A stretch of 64,000 nt of DNA from Straminergon stramineum (GCA_963920665.1 OY987268.1:4094501-4158500); one strand, 5' to 3'; positions 13,557 to 25,493 are shown, counted from the stretch's first letter. The notes: generated by a model from the sequence alone, not told the origin. Numbers and translations are program-made.

Positions 13557-15099
13557 TGGGTTCATTTTTCTCCAAATGATGCTCAATCAAAGTTCCTAAC
13601 TAGTCAAATGTCTATATACTCAATATATATCACATATACTTTGTGAATGCAAATAGAAATTTTATCACTATGTATCTGGATGTTAATATGATGTTCATTT
13701 GTTTGTAAATAGTCTAACAATATATATATACAATAAGGCAATTAGACTCACAATCAAAGCTAAAATCCAACAACTTCACTACATCACATTCACTTATTGT
13801 ATAGTCTCATTTAGATTCTCACCTATATACACAATTTTATACAATTTTCCTTCAAGTTGGTTATGAATCTATGCTAATTGATCAAACACTACCAATTCTA
13901 AACAATTCTTCAAGTCACCAATCTTTGACAATTGGCCAATTTTCAATTTTAAAATAATTGAGCTAATACCCAATCATTAACCCTTGATATTTGCTCCATT
14001 TCTTAAGTAGTTCAACTTTTGGCTATTTACTTCCCTTTATATATGCACTTGGAATTTAATCTTTGCTATAACAATTTATTCAATAATCTATTTTTGTACA
14101 CTCCTTGCACTAGTATTGCAACAAGGTAATTGAAAAACAGAATTACACATGCTAGGCTACATAATCACGGATTATACTTTGCAAATTCAATCCAAAATTT
14201 ATTTGACAATGAATTCAAATTGAAGGAGAACACATCTACAATTTGTGTATGAGTCATACTACCTTGTATAATCTATCTAAGAACAAATTGACAATTAGAT
14301 TTATAGTCTCAAAAACAAAAGTTGACTCTTTAATTGAAAGATCATTAACTAAAGACAATGAAAAGGCATTTTGTTATTCAAAAATTTGGATATTGTCGAT
14401 GACTATATCTTAGATTTTAACCTAGATAAATATATTTTAGTAAAATAATTAAATAAAAAATACATAAATGTTGAATTGAAAGGCTATAAATATAATAATT
14501 TTATTAAAATTATGAAACAACTTGGGTTAATTTCTTCTTAAGTAAACTCAAATTCTTATTTGTTTTAATCCATCAATAGGTCCACCTTTCTAATTGGGGC
14601 AAAAAAAGTGGTGGTTTTGGGTGCTTCTTCCTTATCGATCTTAGAATAAATCAATTTAGGGTAGGAGGTTTGTAAAAGCAGAAAGGCTCTAAAAACTTTG
14701 CTCTGACTAACAAAGAGTTCCATATTATTTCTCCTATATACCCTTTGCGTTCACCAATGCACCAATACTAAACATATCTCAAGGTAGATGTTCTAAGAGA
14801 GAGCCATTTGTAAATCCAACTTCAAAATTCATAACTATTTTCACAAAGGTCCAAAAAAAATATGAGAGGACTTGGGTAAGATGCCAATTCCTATTATCTT
14901 TCACTGAAAATTACTGAAAAATATTTGAAGAAGAAGTCAAACTCCCCCCAAATGGTAAATGCTCAATTCATGATTCATGAACCTCCTCCAGAGCTGTTCT
15001 TTCCAAGAAGCAGGGCGGCGAAGGAGTTGGTGAAATGCAGCTGCAAGAGTGCCTGTTGCAATGACAGCCACCGTAAACCCGGCAAGTCAAGTCCCTTCC
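13557..15099. other. Spacer and upstream region of the APS kinase gene
   Basis: AT-rich to about 14900 with no gene, then a sharp rise in GC toward the APS kinase gene. A 242-codon frame at 14925-15653 is Pro/Ser rich, overlaps the C-rich minisatellite and matches no family I know. I read it as promoter or 5' untranslated sequence. Confidence 0.5.
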
Positions 15100-15177
15100 A
15101 AGACCCGCAACTTCCCCGCCACTCAAGACCCCCAACTTCCCAGTCACCTCAAGACCCCCAACTTCCCCCCCCCCCTC
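15100..15177. repeat. C-rich minisatellite, about 26 bp period
   Basis: Three copies, 25 to 27 bp long, of a unit starting AAGACCCCCAACTTCCC. The third contains a C run. A partial fourth copy starts at 15178. Confidence 0.85.
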
Positions 15178-15587
15178 AAGACCTCTCATGGGCCCCTGGC
15201 GCTCTTTGCTTGCACCCTCGCCTGCTTCCCCAGTGGCACTTGTTCAGCTTACTCACACTTGGTTGCTCCCCTGACAGAATGTGCAATAAGTCAAGTCGCT
15301 GCCCATTATTGAACCACCATTCTCTTCCGCATCGGTCTTTTCTTGCCATCCCGTCTGCTGCATCATCCTTATCTTCGCTCGACTCACATTTAAGAATCTC
15401 ACACATTTCGCGGGTGCTCCCCATTTACTACGACGGAACCCATTTCTTTTCCTTGATCGGAGTACGGCGCAATCGGGTTCCAGATGGGCCTGATCGGAGG
15501 ATCTTGCAAGCGAAGGATTGGGTAACTGCAGCAGGGTTCGGAGTATGTAATTTCGAATCGGGGGAGGCAGTCGGAGTGACCGATGTG

Positions 15588-15608
15588 GTAGTAGTAGTAG
15601 TAGTAGTG
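15588..15608. repeat. (GTA)7 microsatellite
   Basis: Seven GTA units ending about 60 bases before the APS kinase start codon. It places a TAG in the kinase frame at 15604, which closes the frame upstream of the chosen start. Confidence 0.9.
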
Positions 15609-15666
15609 GGAGTTCTTGGGGCAAGATTGGGAGCTGGCAACAGGAAAGTTTAGTGCCTGTTTCACG

Positions 15667-17967
15667 ATGCAGAGATGGGGGTTTGAACGGGATTGTTTGG
15701 TGGCAGCAGGGTTTTCTTGCAGCCCGAGAGAGGGAGCAGCATTGTGGCACAGGAGGGATGCGAAAGGGGTGCGGTGGAAGGGAAATGGTTGGATTGGGGA
15801 GTCTGGAGCTTCGAGTAGGGTTGGGGGACAGGTTCAGGGGTATCGGTGTGGCGTTGCGTCGGCATGGAACTCTGGATCGGCTAGGAATGAAGAAGTGAAA
15901 CAGGAGAAAAGGGCGGAAGAGTGCTTGAATGGAGACGCGTCGAAAGCTTCTGGGAGTACGAAAGAGGGCCCTAATGCAGGTAGAGGTTTCTTCTGTTCGG
16001 AAGTCGAATGGAATGCCTAATTTTGCTCTGTTGTTTACATCCTTGATGCATAGAGCAGTCTCCCATTTTTGCAGCAGGGAATGAAATTCAGTATGTAAAC
16101 TTGCTCTGTAGTTTATTTACTTGATCCATAGAGCTGGCGAATGGATTATATTATTTTTGTAACAGTGTTAGAATGTTTTTTTGGTTTCTAAGCGCATTGG
16201 AAATGAAGGTTTGTATACTTTGATATTCATCACACAGGGTCTACACAATCAAAACATGAGGGTAGGCTCTATGAGAGCTTAGTGTTGGTTTTGGGTACAC
16301 CTAGAGTCAATACTCTAAATATTCATAACTTATTAATATGTGTCCAAATAATGCATGCTTCAGTTGCCAATGAGATCTTATAAAAATAATTTATGTTTCA
16401 CGATAGTAACTACGCTCAGTTGTAAGTAGTGACGATTGTAGGTGCGCATATCTTAGCATTCTAAGGGAAGCAGTAAGCTGGTAGATCAGACTCCCATTTT
16501 TGCAACAGAGAATGAAATTCAATACACAATCTTGCTCTGTAGTTTATGTGCTTGATCCGTAAGGTTGGGACACCACTTTTGGTGCTGAGAATAGTTCCTA
16601 TTATCTGCATACGACTGGTCAATTTTTTAGCATATGAAAGAGGACTCCGACACACGAATAGAAATGCGTTATTTTGATACCGTATGCAAAAGTTACGAAG
16701 TTTCAAAGTTTTCTTTGGGAGATGGCCGAAACTCAACTCTTTGGGTTGCTTACTTCCTCCGAATCATTTTGTACCCATTGCTGTCAATTTTGGCTCCCGT
16801 GGTGATAAGGATGTCATTAGAGACCGTAGTGGTAGAAATGATTAGTTTTGACCATTTTAGGTCATTCGGATCTTTACTAGCAGTTCAGCACAACCTCGGC
16901 TTTGTTGGAGGAGGTTTCCTAATTTGAGTTCCCCTCTATCCGTTAGCAGGGGCCCATAACATTCTTCAGGAACTACCTGTACAATCCTGGAATCAATTAA
17001 CGGTGAATCAAGAAAAGGAATCCACCTTCGTGTTGTGCACAATCTTGAGCTTTTGGTATGTTTGCAAAGGCAGATGTGACTCACATTAGAATGATCTACC
17101 TTTTATTCATCCAGTCCATAATCATCATGTTTGTATGCGAACCCATCTGTCAGTGATTGCATTCCAGTCCTGTCAATGGAATTAATTGCTTCAGAAGTGG
17201 GTTTGCTCTTCAATATTTTAGTGTGAGCTCCAGATTCTTCCTGTGCTGTATGTTGTGCGAAGCTAACGGTGCAAGTTGCAACCACTTTAGAATGACATGA
17301 TTTTTCTGGTTTGCCAGGAAGTTTGATGTTGGCGACCCCCCTGCGGACGGTGGGCCAGTCCACCAACATTCTGTGGCACGGCTGCATGGTATCTCGGCAG
17401 GAGCGTCAGAAGCTGCTCAACCAAAAGGGCTGCGTCATCTGGATCACAGGCCTCAGCGGCTCGGGGAAGTCCACTCTGGCCTGCACGCTGGACCACGCGC
17501 TCTTGCAACGCGGCAAGCTGAGCTACGTGTTGGATGGCGACAACGTCCGCCACGGCTTGAACAACAACCTGGGCTTCAGCGCCGACGACCGCGCGGAGAA
17601 CATCCGCCGCGTCGGCGAGGTGGCCAAGCTGTTTGCGGACACGGGCGTCATCTGCATCGCCAGCTTCATCTCGCCTTACAAAAAGGACCGTGACGCCTGC
17701 AGAGAGCTCATGGCGCCTGGGGACTTCGTGGAGGTATTCATGGACGTGGCTTTGGAAGTCTGTGAGCAGCGCGACCCCAAGGGTCTGTACAAGCTCGCTC
17801 GCGCGGGGAAGATCAAGGGCTTCACGGGGGTGGACGATCCCTACGAGAATCCGCAGGATGCGGAAATCGTGATGACGGCTGTGAATGGCGTGTATGCGTC
17901 GCCGCAGGAGATGACGGTCCAAATGCTCTCGTACTTGGAAGACCACGGATTCCTCCGGAGCGACTGA
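15667..17967 (+). CDS. APK: Adenylyl-sulfate kinase (APS kinase), probably plastid-targeted
   Basis: Uses ATP to phosphorylate adenosine 5'-phosphosulfate to PAPS, the sulfate donor for sulfotransferases. Exons are 15667-15979 and 17318-17967; both junctions are phase 1 and the product is 320 residues. The start is the first in-frame ATG after a stop at 15604. The first ~104 residues are Arg/Ser/Gly-rich and poorly conserved, consistent with a transit peptide. The core shows the P-loop GLSGSGKST (149-157), DGDNVRHGLN, RRVGEVAKLF, ISPY, DPKGLYK and KGFTG.DDPYE. Cys127 (WHGC) and Cys160 (STLAC) have the same 33-residue spacing as the regulatory disulfide cysteines of Arabidopsis APK1, so redox control is likely. 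The whole kinase core lies in one exon whose third codon positions are nearly all G or C, unlike neighbouring genes. The exon 1 model is less certain than the core. Confidence 0.93.
16018..16580. repeat. Imperfect direct repeats in the APS kinase intron
   Basis: A block of about 90 bp at 16050-16140, with CCCATTTTTGCAGCAG and TTGCTCTGTAGTTTAT, recurs at 16488-16572. A partial third copy lies at 16022-16055. Between the large copies is a dispersed repeat shared with 23815-24000. The layout looks like a short duplication or a small element with direct terminal repeats; no coding sequence is present. Confidence 0.6.
16290..16440. repeat. Dispersed repeat copy 1 (APS kinase intron)
   Basis: Shares with 23815-24000 the string GTCCAAATAATGCATGCT followed by a TTGCCAA..AGATCT block, and then a GTAACTA...TTAGTTGTAA-like block. 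The similarity spans about 150 bp, which suggests an old dispersed mobile element. Confidence 0.5.
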
Positions 17968-18934
17968 AGTGACGATCATTGACAGTCTGAGCATTAGCAC
18001 TAGCTGCTGAATTCAGATGGAGGTGATCGACCGGAGATTTCAATTCGCAGCTGGTCTTCAAATCCTTGGGAGCTCATTTCGATTTCTGGCATATATAATT
18101 TTGGCTCTTAATTAGTCCTGAAGGAGCACTGGGGGTCGATCAGGTGAATGGGGTGCCCTCGATCGGTTTGCAGTCGGCAGGCACGGTGGTTATGCTTTAC
18201 CTCCTAGTTACTTTCTCCCAGTTTCCTTCGTTCCTTCAGACGGTCTGAATTTTTTCACTCCAAGGATGTCACTTTGGGTAAACTGGACCATTCTTTTCTG
18301 GCTTCGGCAGTCGAGCAGCAGCGGTTCAGACTCTTGAACCAGATACTCTGTCGACCTTTGGTAGGGCAGCAAGCAGCGGGCACCCAGGTCATCACAGGCT
18401 GCAAATATATTTTTACCCTATATTTTATTGCATATGATGAGACTGTAGAAAGGAAGTTACAGATTTTTGCAGATGGGAGACTTAAACTAATGTAATTAGT
18501 TATTCCTGACTGTTCACGATTAGGAATGTAAATAATGTTGTACATAATTCAATGGATGTCATCCGCTGAAGGGCCCGTTCTTCTCCAATTTCTGTTGTGC
18601 ACAACTGAAGACTATGTTTCTGAATTCACGGACTCCAATATGTATCCTCAAATTGCTCTTGAAGACTTCCCAGTAGAGTCTGTTTTTGAATTGTACAGGA
18701 TGATTGTACACCTCTATGGTTAGGGGGCTCGTAGATCTGTGGGATGCTACATGTTCTTCCGTGGAGGCATGAGTCTGATGAAGTTATACTATGAGTTCCA
18801 ATAACAGGAACAACTTGTCGCTAATTCATGGATAAGAAGGCACAATTTTTTTACAATGAAGCTTTTTATCGAGGTCTTACTTCAGTTATGTTACTTGCAT
18901 TTGCATATGCAGATGATGGGCTTTGCAGCAACAC
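17968..18934. other. APS kinase 3' flank, no gene recognised
   Basis: The first few hundred bases are probably 3' untranslated sequence. Short frames at 18535-18723 and nearby could be further decayed parts of the kinase relic downstream, but I could not match them to a kinase domain. Confidence 0.4.
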
Positions 18935-19397
18935 TGGATTCAATTCATCCAACATGGTGACTTTAGGCTAGCCAAGACCAACAAAAAGAGCAGAACATAC
19001 TCTGATCAGGAGGCTAATGTGGTTACTGACAGATGGATGGCCCCTGAACTCATTAAATTTCCTACTAGGAATGGAGCTCAACAGAACATCCCAAGCTTCT
19101 GAGAAGCCTCTCAGATATCTGCACAAGATTGACGTGCGAAGCTTTGCAGTGATTTGCTTGAAAATCCTAATTGGAGAACAGCCTTTTTCGACCATTGGGA
19201 ACTCCAAAGAGGTAAAGCAGAAGGTATTGAATGGGGATCGTCCAAATTTACGTCATCATTGACCGAAGAGGTTGAAGGACTTGATCGAAAGATGCTGGGA
19301 CCAAGATCCTAGCAAATGCACAACCTTTGCGCAGATTTGCGAGGAGCTGAAGCAAATCTTGAATCACTTGCAAGCGACAGATATGTCTTGCAAGTAG
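18935..19397 (+). pseudogene. Broken protein kinase, C-terminal half
   Basis: Matches the activation loop to the C-lobe of a plant Ser/Thr or Tyr-kinase-like protein. The DFG motif reads DFRLAK (from 18959), followed by DRWMAPEL, then after a frame change near 19100 by DVRSFAVICLKILIGEQPFS, then after a TGA at 19260 by RLKDLIERCWDQDPSK and FAQICEEL, ending at TAG 19395-19397. The Gly of DFG and the Arg of the usual PS.RPTF motif are both changed. No glycine-rich loop, VAIK lysine or HRD loop was found upstream, so the N-lobe is missing or unrecognisable. It is not functional as a kinase. Confidence 0.75.
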
Positions 19398-20787
19398 CAA
19401 CGTTTGCATCCATTGAAGTGTGAAGACTTCATTTGTCAAACTAGATGTGGATGTTGATTTTTATTTTGCGTATATGATTTAAAAAGTGATATCGGCCTAT
19501 AGAAAATGATTAACAAATGTGTCACACTAGCATACAGCTTACACAAGGAAAATGGTACTATTGAGTGTTGCTCAATCTATGCGCATGTAGGCATTGTTCA
19601 AGATATTCAAGTTGTCAAAGTTGCAACTTTTTGTACAAGTAAAATAGGGTACAAGTGAAAATGGTGTTTTTGCATTCTCAGGGGAAAAAATTTCACTACT
19701 GCCAACTTTGACACTATCTTGAGGGCTGAAAAATTGTTCATTTACCATGAAATTGTTTGCATGAGATCATTTCTATGTTAACAACATGTGTCCTCAATTT
19801 GAAGGTCTATAGATTTACAGAAATGGAGATATTAGAAATCTACCAATATGTGTGGTTGTAAGAATGATTTTAAGGACATACTTAAAATGTTGAGGTAATG
19901 TAGACTCCTTATGCTTCCCTAGTGGAATTATCCATCTTACACAATCTTGTAACATAGAAGCTTCTCAAATAAATCATTGACATCTAAATCTAGAAGTGTT
20001 CACTTGTTTCATCCAAAACAATACACTTGTTTAAAAATTGTGTACCATACATGCATGAAGGACCTTACTTCCAAATATCAATGCCTTCATTTCAAGTTTG
20101 GCATTATAAAGAGTGGGATGTGATGAAGGGCAAGTAGAGGTGATGAGTGTGTGTTTATTTTAGTGAAGGAATCAAGGTTTTTGCATTTAGGCATGAAGAT
20201 TGACTTCTCTTTGAATTGGTGCATGCTTCATTTACAACTGATTTTGGCTTCAATTAGGACCTTTGCTTGTTGGTTTACTCATAATTTAGAACTACATATG
20301 AGTGCTATTCATTAAGTTGTATAGTTCCTACTTTAAAAAGTAGTTGTATTTTTCTAATGATTTGGGATGCATTTGTTCAGGAGGGCAAAAGTCAATTGAA
20401 TATAGTCTCTATGCCTCAAGATTGATGTTGTGCTAAGGATTTTGTAGAATTGATTTATGATGACTAATTGCTTCATTTATAGGCAAAGTTTCATGCGGAT
20501 TGCTTATGGAAAATGGTGCACCTATACGTCAAAGCAAATTATGTGAAGAATGGAGAAAAATATGCCTTATTGAAAAACTCAATTAGACTAGTGAAACTTC
20601 CCTCATCTCAATCTCCTTGAAAAACTTTGGAAGATTCTAAAAGGCATTGTCTAGCATGGCTAGACATGCCCTAAGAACTTAGGGCAATTAAAGGTAGTTA
20701 TTGAAAGAGAGTGAAGGTCAATCATTAGTACAAAGCTCCTTGATGTATGTCATTCTATGGCCTCTAGGTTACAAGCATTGATTGAAG
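19398..20787. other. AT-rich spacer, no gene seen
   Basis: No frame longer than chance and no recognised element. Confidence 0.6.
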
Positions 20788-21755
20788 TTAACCCCTAATG
20801 CCCTAAGATTTTTGGGTTTTTTTAAACATCATTGCTTTTGAAGTATTATAGGTCTAAATGTCACTAAGGTACAAAATTTCAACAATCTTGTAGAGTATGT
20901 GTTGTAGATGACATGAATCAAATTTGGAGTCATTTGACCATATATATTACAAGATTATATATATTGTCCTAGTGTTGAAAAATGATGTTGAAATTTTCCT
21001 AGCAACACATTTGGAAGTGAAATTCAATTTCTAAACCTACTCAAATGAAAAAAATTTGAATTATAAAGTGCTTCTAAACTAGTATAAAAACACATTAGTG
21101 AAAGAAAATATCATTCAATTGATTCACTGTGTTTGCAAAATGGCTTTGAAATGTCAAAAAATAAGAAGAAAAGTTGCAAAAAACACATCTAAAGCTGAAT
21201 CTCCTTCTACTAAAATGCTTCTCAGTCACTCATAACTTCTTGGATTGATATGAAATTTTAACCACACAAACTAGAATAGTATGCTCAACTTTCTAAAAAA
21301 TATTGGAATCGAACATTGCATGATGAAAAAACAAGTTGCTGAAATTCACCATAATCCACAAATGTCCGGTTTTGAACTTTGAATTGCTCTCAAACATTCA
21401 AACAAGTTAGATTGACATGAAAATTTTAGCACGATAACTAGACTTCAAGGGGAACATAATTCAATAAATTTTAGTGAAACAAACATTTGATGAAGGATAT
21501 ACAAGCTCCCAAAGTTGTAGCCATCAAAATGTAGTTTGGAGAACTCAAATTGAACCCATGAACTTCGAATGGCTTTCAAAAAATCAGTACATCTTGGATT
21601 GATGTGAAAATTTGACCACACAAATTAGTAGAGAGAAGATTTTCCAATAAATTTTATTGAGTTTGGACATTGTATGCAAAAGTTACACTTCAGTTCAAAT
21701 TGGAATTCCAAAATATGTGGGGACACTTTTGGTCCCTTGGGATACCTAGGGATTT
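20788..21755. mobile_element. TTAA-type TIR element (copy B), decayed right end
   Basis: The left end is TTAA then CCCCTAATGCCCTAAG. The right end near 21735-21751 reads CTTGGGATACCTAGGGA, an imperfect reverse complement, and its TTAA is lost to substitutions. Just inside the right end is GACACTTTTGGTCCC, which resembles the palindromic GACACCAAAATTTGGTGCC at the same place in copy C. No coding sequence is visible. It is the oldest-looking of the three copies. Confidence 0.5.
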
Positions 21756-23236
21756 GAAAGACATACACATTGGTAGATTTAGAATATCTCCAATTCTATG
21801 AATCTTTAGACTACCAATATTGTTACGCATGTTATTAACAAACATATAATCTCATGCAAAAAAAAATCATAGTAGATTAATAATTTCTTAGCCCTAAACA
21901 CATGACAATCTTTTGATGTCATTTGTCATTTACTATGAATTCTTGAATGCCTCCACTTTTGAATCATGCAAAATTTGCATAATTCAAATTTGACATTTGA
22001 TGATCACAAAATATGATAGAAAAAAATCATTGAAGAAGAAAAAAGACAAGATCACAAAAATCCAATTTATCCAAAAAGTGTGGGGCTTCTTTTTATCAAA
22101 TGAGTTCATTGTTAGTATATATGATGTGTCAATTGTATATATGAAAATTCTTTGATGTGATTTTGGATTTGTCATTTTTGATTCACTCAATTTTTGCATA
22201 TAAACTATGTTTTCAATAATTAGTCCATCTTAAGTCATGAATGGTGAATTTTGAATTGGAACAACAATCTATTGCCCAAGTAGGCAACTCCTATCATGAT
22301 AAAATTTATTTATGAAAACTTCAAATGCATAATAAGCTACTCTAAGGGTTTATGATTATAAAATAAAAGCTCTCATGTAAAGTACCTTAAAAGACAAATT
22401 CAATGATATAACATTTGATAAAATTAGAAATGTATTCTATAAGTTACAATAAATAATAAGTAAATAATAAGTCAAATCATAAGTATAGGTATGCTCATCC
22501 AAAGGCTGGGCCATAATTTACAATAATTAATAATAATAAATAAAATAAGTTTTATTTTATTATTTAGGTGAATATAGATGTTCTAGTGTTTTATGTGAGA
22601 CAATAGTAGGATTATGTGTACTTCTTTCTTCTAAATATGATATTTTTTCTTATAAAATTTGAGTTATTATATTATTTTACCTTATTTTTTTTTCAAAAAA
22701 TTTACTCATAAATTTTTTTCACTTATTATAATTACATAATCAGCTTGAAAGTGGATTTATGATCCGAGCACCCGTGTAGATTATAATACAGTTGCTTACC
22801 CGGGATCTATTGTAAGAGTTGTTCATCATATTAGGGGGTGTTGTTAAGCTAACAATGAAAAGTCCTTTAGGCCAATTTGTCATATGAAGGACAAAGACCT
22901 TTGATTTGTACAATACAAGTTTGGGATGATTTTGATCCATGTAAACATACTAAAAATAATCTAGTCATTTATAGTTTTGGGATTTCTTATAGGGATTCAC
23001 TACAAAATAATAGTTGAAAGATCCTTGTTTATTATGGCACCTTCTTCTTCTTCATCTAAATTTTCAAAATCAAATTAATGTATGTGAATTTAGGTATTGT
23101 AGCAAAACAATAGGTTTGACAAAAAATAATTTGATTTGGGCTCATTTGTTCACAAACTTTAGTTTGCTTTTTAAACTCAAAGTAAGCTTTAAACTCATTT
23201 TTTCTAAACTTAATCTAATTTTCTCCAAACTTAATA
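21756..23236. other. AT-rich spacer, no gene seen
   Basis: Only short chance frames; a low-complexity zone at 22440-22580 is rich in AATAATAA-like runs. Confidence 0.6.
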
Positions 23237-23317
23237 CTCCCTCCATTTGGAAATAGTGTATCCATTCTTGGTGGTGATTGCACTAAGAATGGATACGCTA
23301 TATCCAAACGGAGGGAG
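23237..23317. mobile_element. Stowaway-like MITE (Tc1/mariner type)
   Basis: An 81 bp near-perfect hairpin starting CTCCCTCCATTTGG and ending CCAAACGGAGGGAG. It is flanked by TA on both sides (23235-23236 and 23318-23319). Ends starting CTCCCTCC with a TA target are the signature of Stowaway MITEs. Inverted similarity continues almost to the centre (ATGGATACGCTAT against ATAGTGTATCCAT-like sequence), leaving a loop of only a few bases. Confidence 0.9.
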
Positions 23318-23814
23318 TATAAGATATGAAATTTGATTCTTTGCAATATATGTCCTTATTTTATTGTCATCTCAAAGTTGAATCAAATTTTCCATCACCA
23401 AAATCAATAAAGAGGATTTCATCTACTATTTAAATAATTAAAAAATGGACAAAAGAATGTTACCATATGTCCCACTATAGATTTCTCTTTTGAGCTATTT
23501 ATTACTCAAAAGCAATACCAAAGTTTTTAGTAGGAATTTCTTATACTTTATTTTTCTTTTACAATGGATGGAATTGCTAAAATTGCTACTGAAATTACAA
23601 ACATTATGTTTCCAAGCTAGATAAATATATAAACATTTGGATGAATAATTAAAATATCATCCACATTTTATATGTTTCATCTGTGCCTATAAATGTAAAG
23701 AGCTTCATGATTCCAATAAAGATCTCTTTCTACACTGCCCTCCAAAATGTATTAAAAAACTGCAAGGTCAATTATCCTTGGTCATAAGGAAGGCCCTAAG
23801 TCCATGATAGTTTA

Positions 23815-24010
23815 TTGTTGGTTTTTGTTACATGCTAGATATTAATTTGATAATTCACAACTTATTCATACAGTGTCCAAATAATGCATGCTAAATTACA
23901 TTGGAATCTTCCTTCAATTGCCAAAAAGATCTAATAATACCAATTCATGTATAATAATAGTAACTAGTGTATGCTTAGTTGTAAATAGTAATATAGTGAA
24001 TGGCTACTTC
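23815..24010. repeat. Dispersed repeat copy 2
   Basis: Second copy of the repeat at 16290-16440, with the shared core GTCCAAATAATGCATGCT. It ends close to the left end of TTAA element C. Confidence 0.5.
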
Positions 24011-24022
24011 CTTAGCTGTTGT

Positions 24023-24676
24023 TTAACCCCTAAATGCCCAAGGCTTTTTCTAAGCTTCTAGGAATTTGTTCTAAATTGAACAAAATAATGACATTTTGAT
24101 AAGTTGTAATAATTTTTTTGAATTGAAACCGTACAAATTCAAACTAGACATGTTAGAGATCACATAAGAAAAGAAAACATATCATTATCATTTATGGATT
24201 GAAAGATTATAATGTTTGATCTTGAGGGTTTTAAAACTACAAAAGTGATTTGAAGTCTTACAATCCTCTTTTTATATGTCAAATCTAAAAATTTGGTTAC
24301 CAAAAAAATATGAGGTTAGAAAGCCTAATGTGCATAACCCCAACTAATTTATGGCTCTACTAAAATTACTCTACAATTTTTTTAAATGAATTTCTAATGT
24401 GATATTTTCCCTGAGATTTAGTGTATTTGAGGCTCATTTCCAAGAGCCCTCAACACTATAGAAAGTCAAGATTGCAATGAACACCCTTGCACAAGATCTT
24501 GAAAAGAAAAACCATAATCAATCATTTTCAAATTCGGATTTTTGATGCAAAGAGTAGACTTCGAAAAGAATTTTCCAAAAATACAAACTACTAAAATTAG
24601 CAAATTGGTTAGGTTTTATTTAACTTCAAAGTATTGGAGACACCAAAATTTGGTGCCTCGGGCATTTAGGGGTTAA
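24023..24676. mobile_element. TTAA-flanked TIR element (copy C), complete
   Basis: Best preserved member of the family. TTAA at 24023-24026 and 24673-24676 bracket a 646 bp body. The ends are CCCCTAAATGCCCAAGGC and the reverse complement of CCCCTAAATGCCCGAGGC, so 17 of 18 bases match. A palindrome, GACACCAAAATTTGGTGCC, lies just inside the right end. There is no transposase frame. TTAA plus CCC ends suggests a piggyBac-like MITE; the name is inference. Confidence 0.75.
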
Positions 24677-25493
24677 GCAGGGTTCTCAATTGCTACTCGT
24701 GTGCCAGTTCTACTTAGAATCTCATGCGGAGACAACGCCCGTTCCTCTATAAGAATCCATCATCTTCTCCACCGAAGGGTAGTATTCCACCATCCTGATG
24801 GCAACGAAGTGAACTGTTGTCTGCATAGTACAAAATCGATCCAGAGTCTCTAAGAGAGAACACTTACCTTCATATGCATTACGAGAAATTGTATATGCAT
24901 ATCTGAGATTTGGGAGTGAGTAATTGAGCCAATTCATCGACAGAATCCTCCGGAACCTGCGGAAATCAATGCCCTGTGCCTCTTTGAATTTGAACGCGTT
25001 AATCTTGTGTGAGTGATGCCATGCCGCAGTAGAATGCGAGCGATCTCCGAATGAGAGTAGGGGAGATACATTAGCTTACATTTCGCATTTCAATCCAGAG
25101 GTTGATTGACACTAAGGTTGAAGAGAATTTAGCGCTACAGAAAAACAGGGGCAGTCGATCTGTATGCACCAGAGTGGCAGATCAAGAGTGATTCTCAGTG
25201 TTTGTGGTTTCGGTGATCGTCGATTGTTTTCTCGATTGTGCTTGAACATGAATTTGGGTTTGAAAATCACTATCGAAATGTAAATTTCGCATGAAATAGG
25301 TGTTGACAGCATTTGTGCACTTTCAATGTGAATTTTGCCTGAGTTTTTTTGCGATTGTATTCTCAATATGAATTTCACGGGAATTAGGGTTTACAGCGAT
25401 TGGTAGTTTTTTGGGGGTGGGTGGAATCAGATGTCTGTTTTTCCACGACCTCAATTTGGTGAGTAGATTTTTGGAGCTGAGTTCTTGGACAAA
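24677..25493. other. 5' flank of the metallophosphoesterase gene
   Basis: GC content rises from about 24680. It probably holds the promoter and 5' untranslated region of the gene starting at 25494. No clear TATA box or short upstream gene could be defended. Confidence 0.5.

Noticed and set aside
14925..15653. 242-codon plus-strand frame upstream of APS kinase
   Set aside because: It runs through a C-rich minisatellite and the GTA microsatellite, is Pro/Ser rich with no domain, and overlapping frames on both strands are also open, as expected from GC-rich low-complexity DNA.
17287..18000. 237-codon minus-strand frame over the APS kinase exon
   Set aside because: It is the antisense shadow of a GC3-rich coding exon; the plus strand carries an unmistakable APS kinase.
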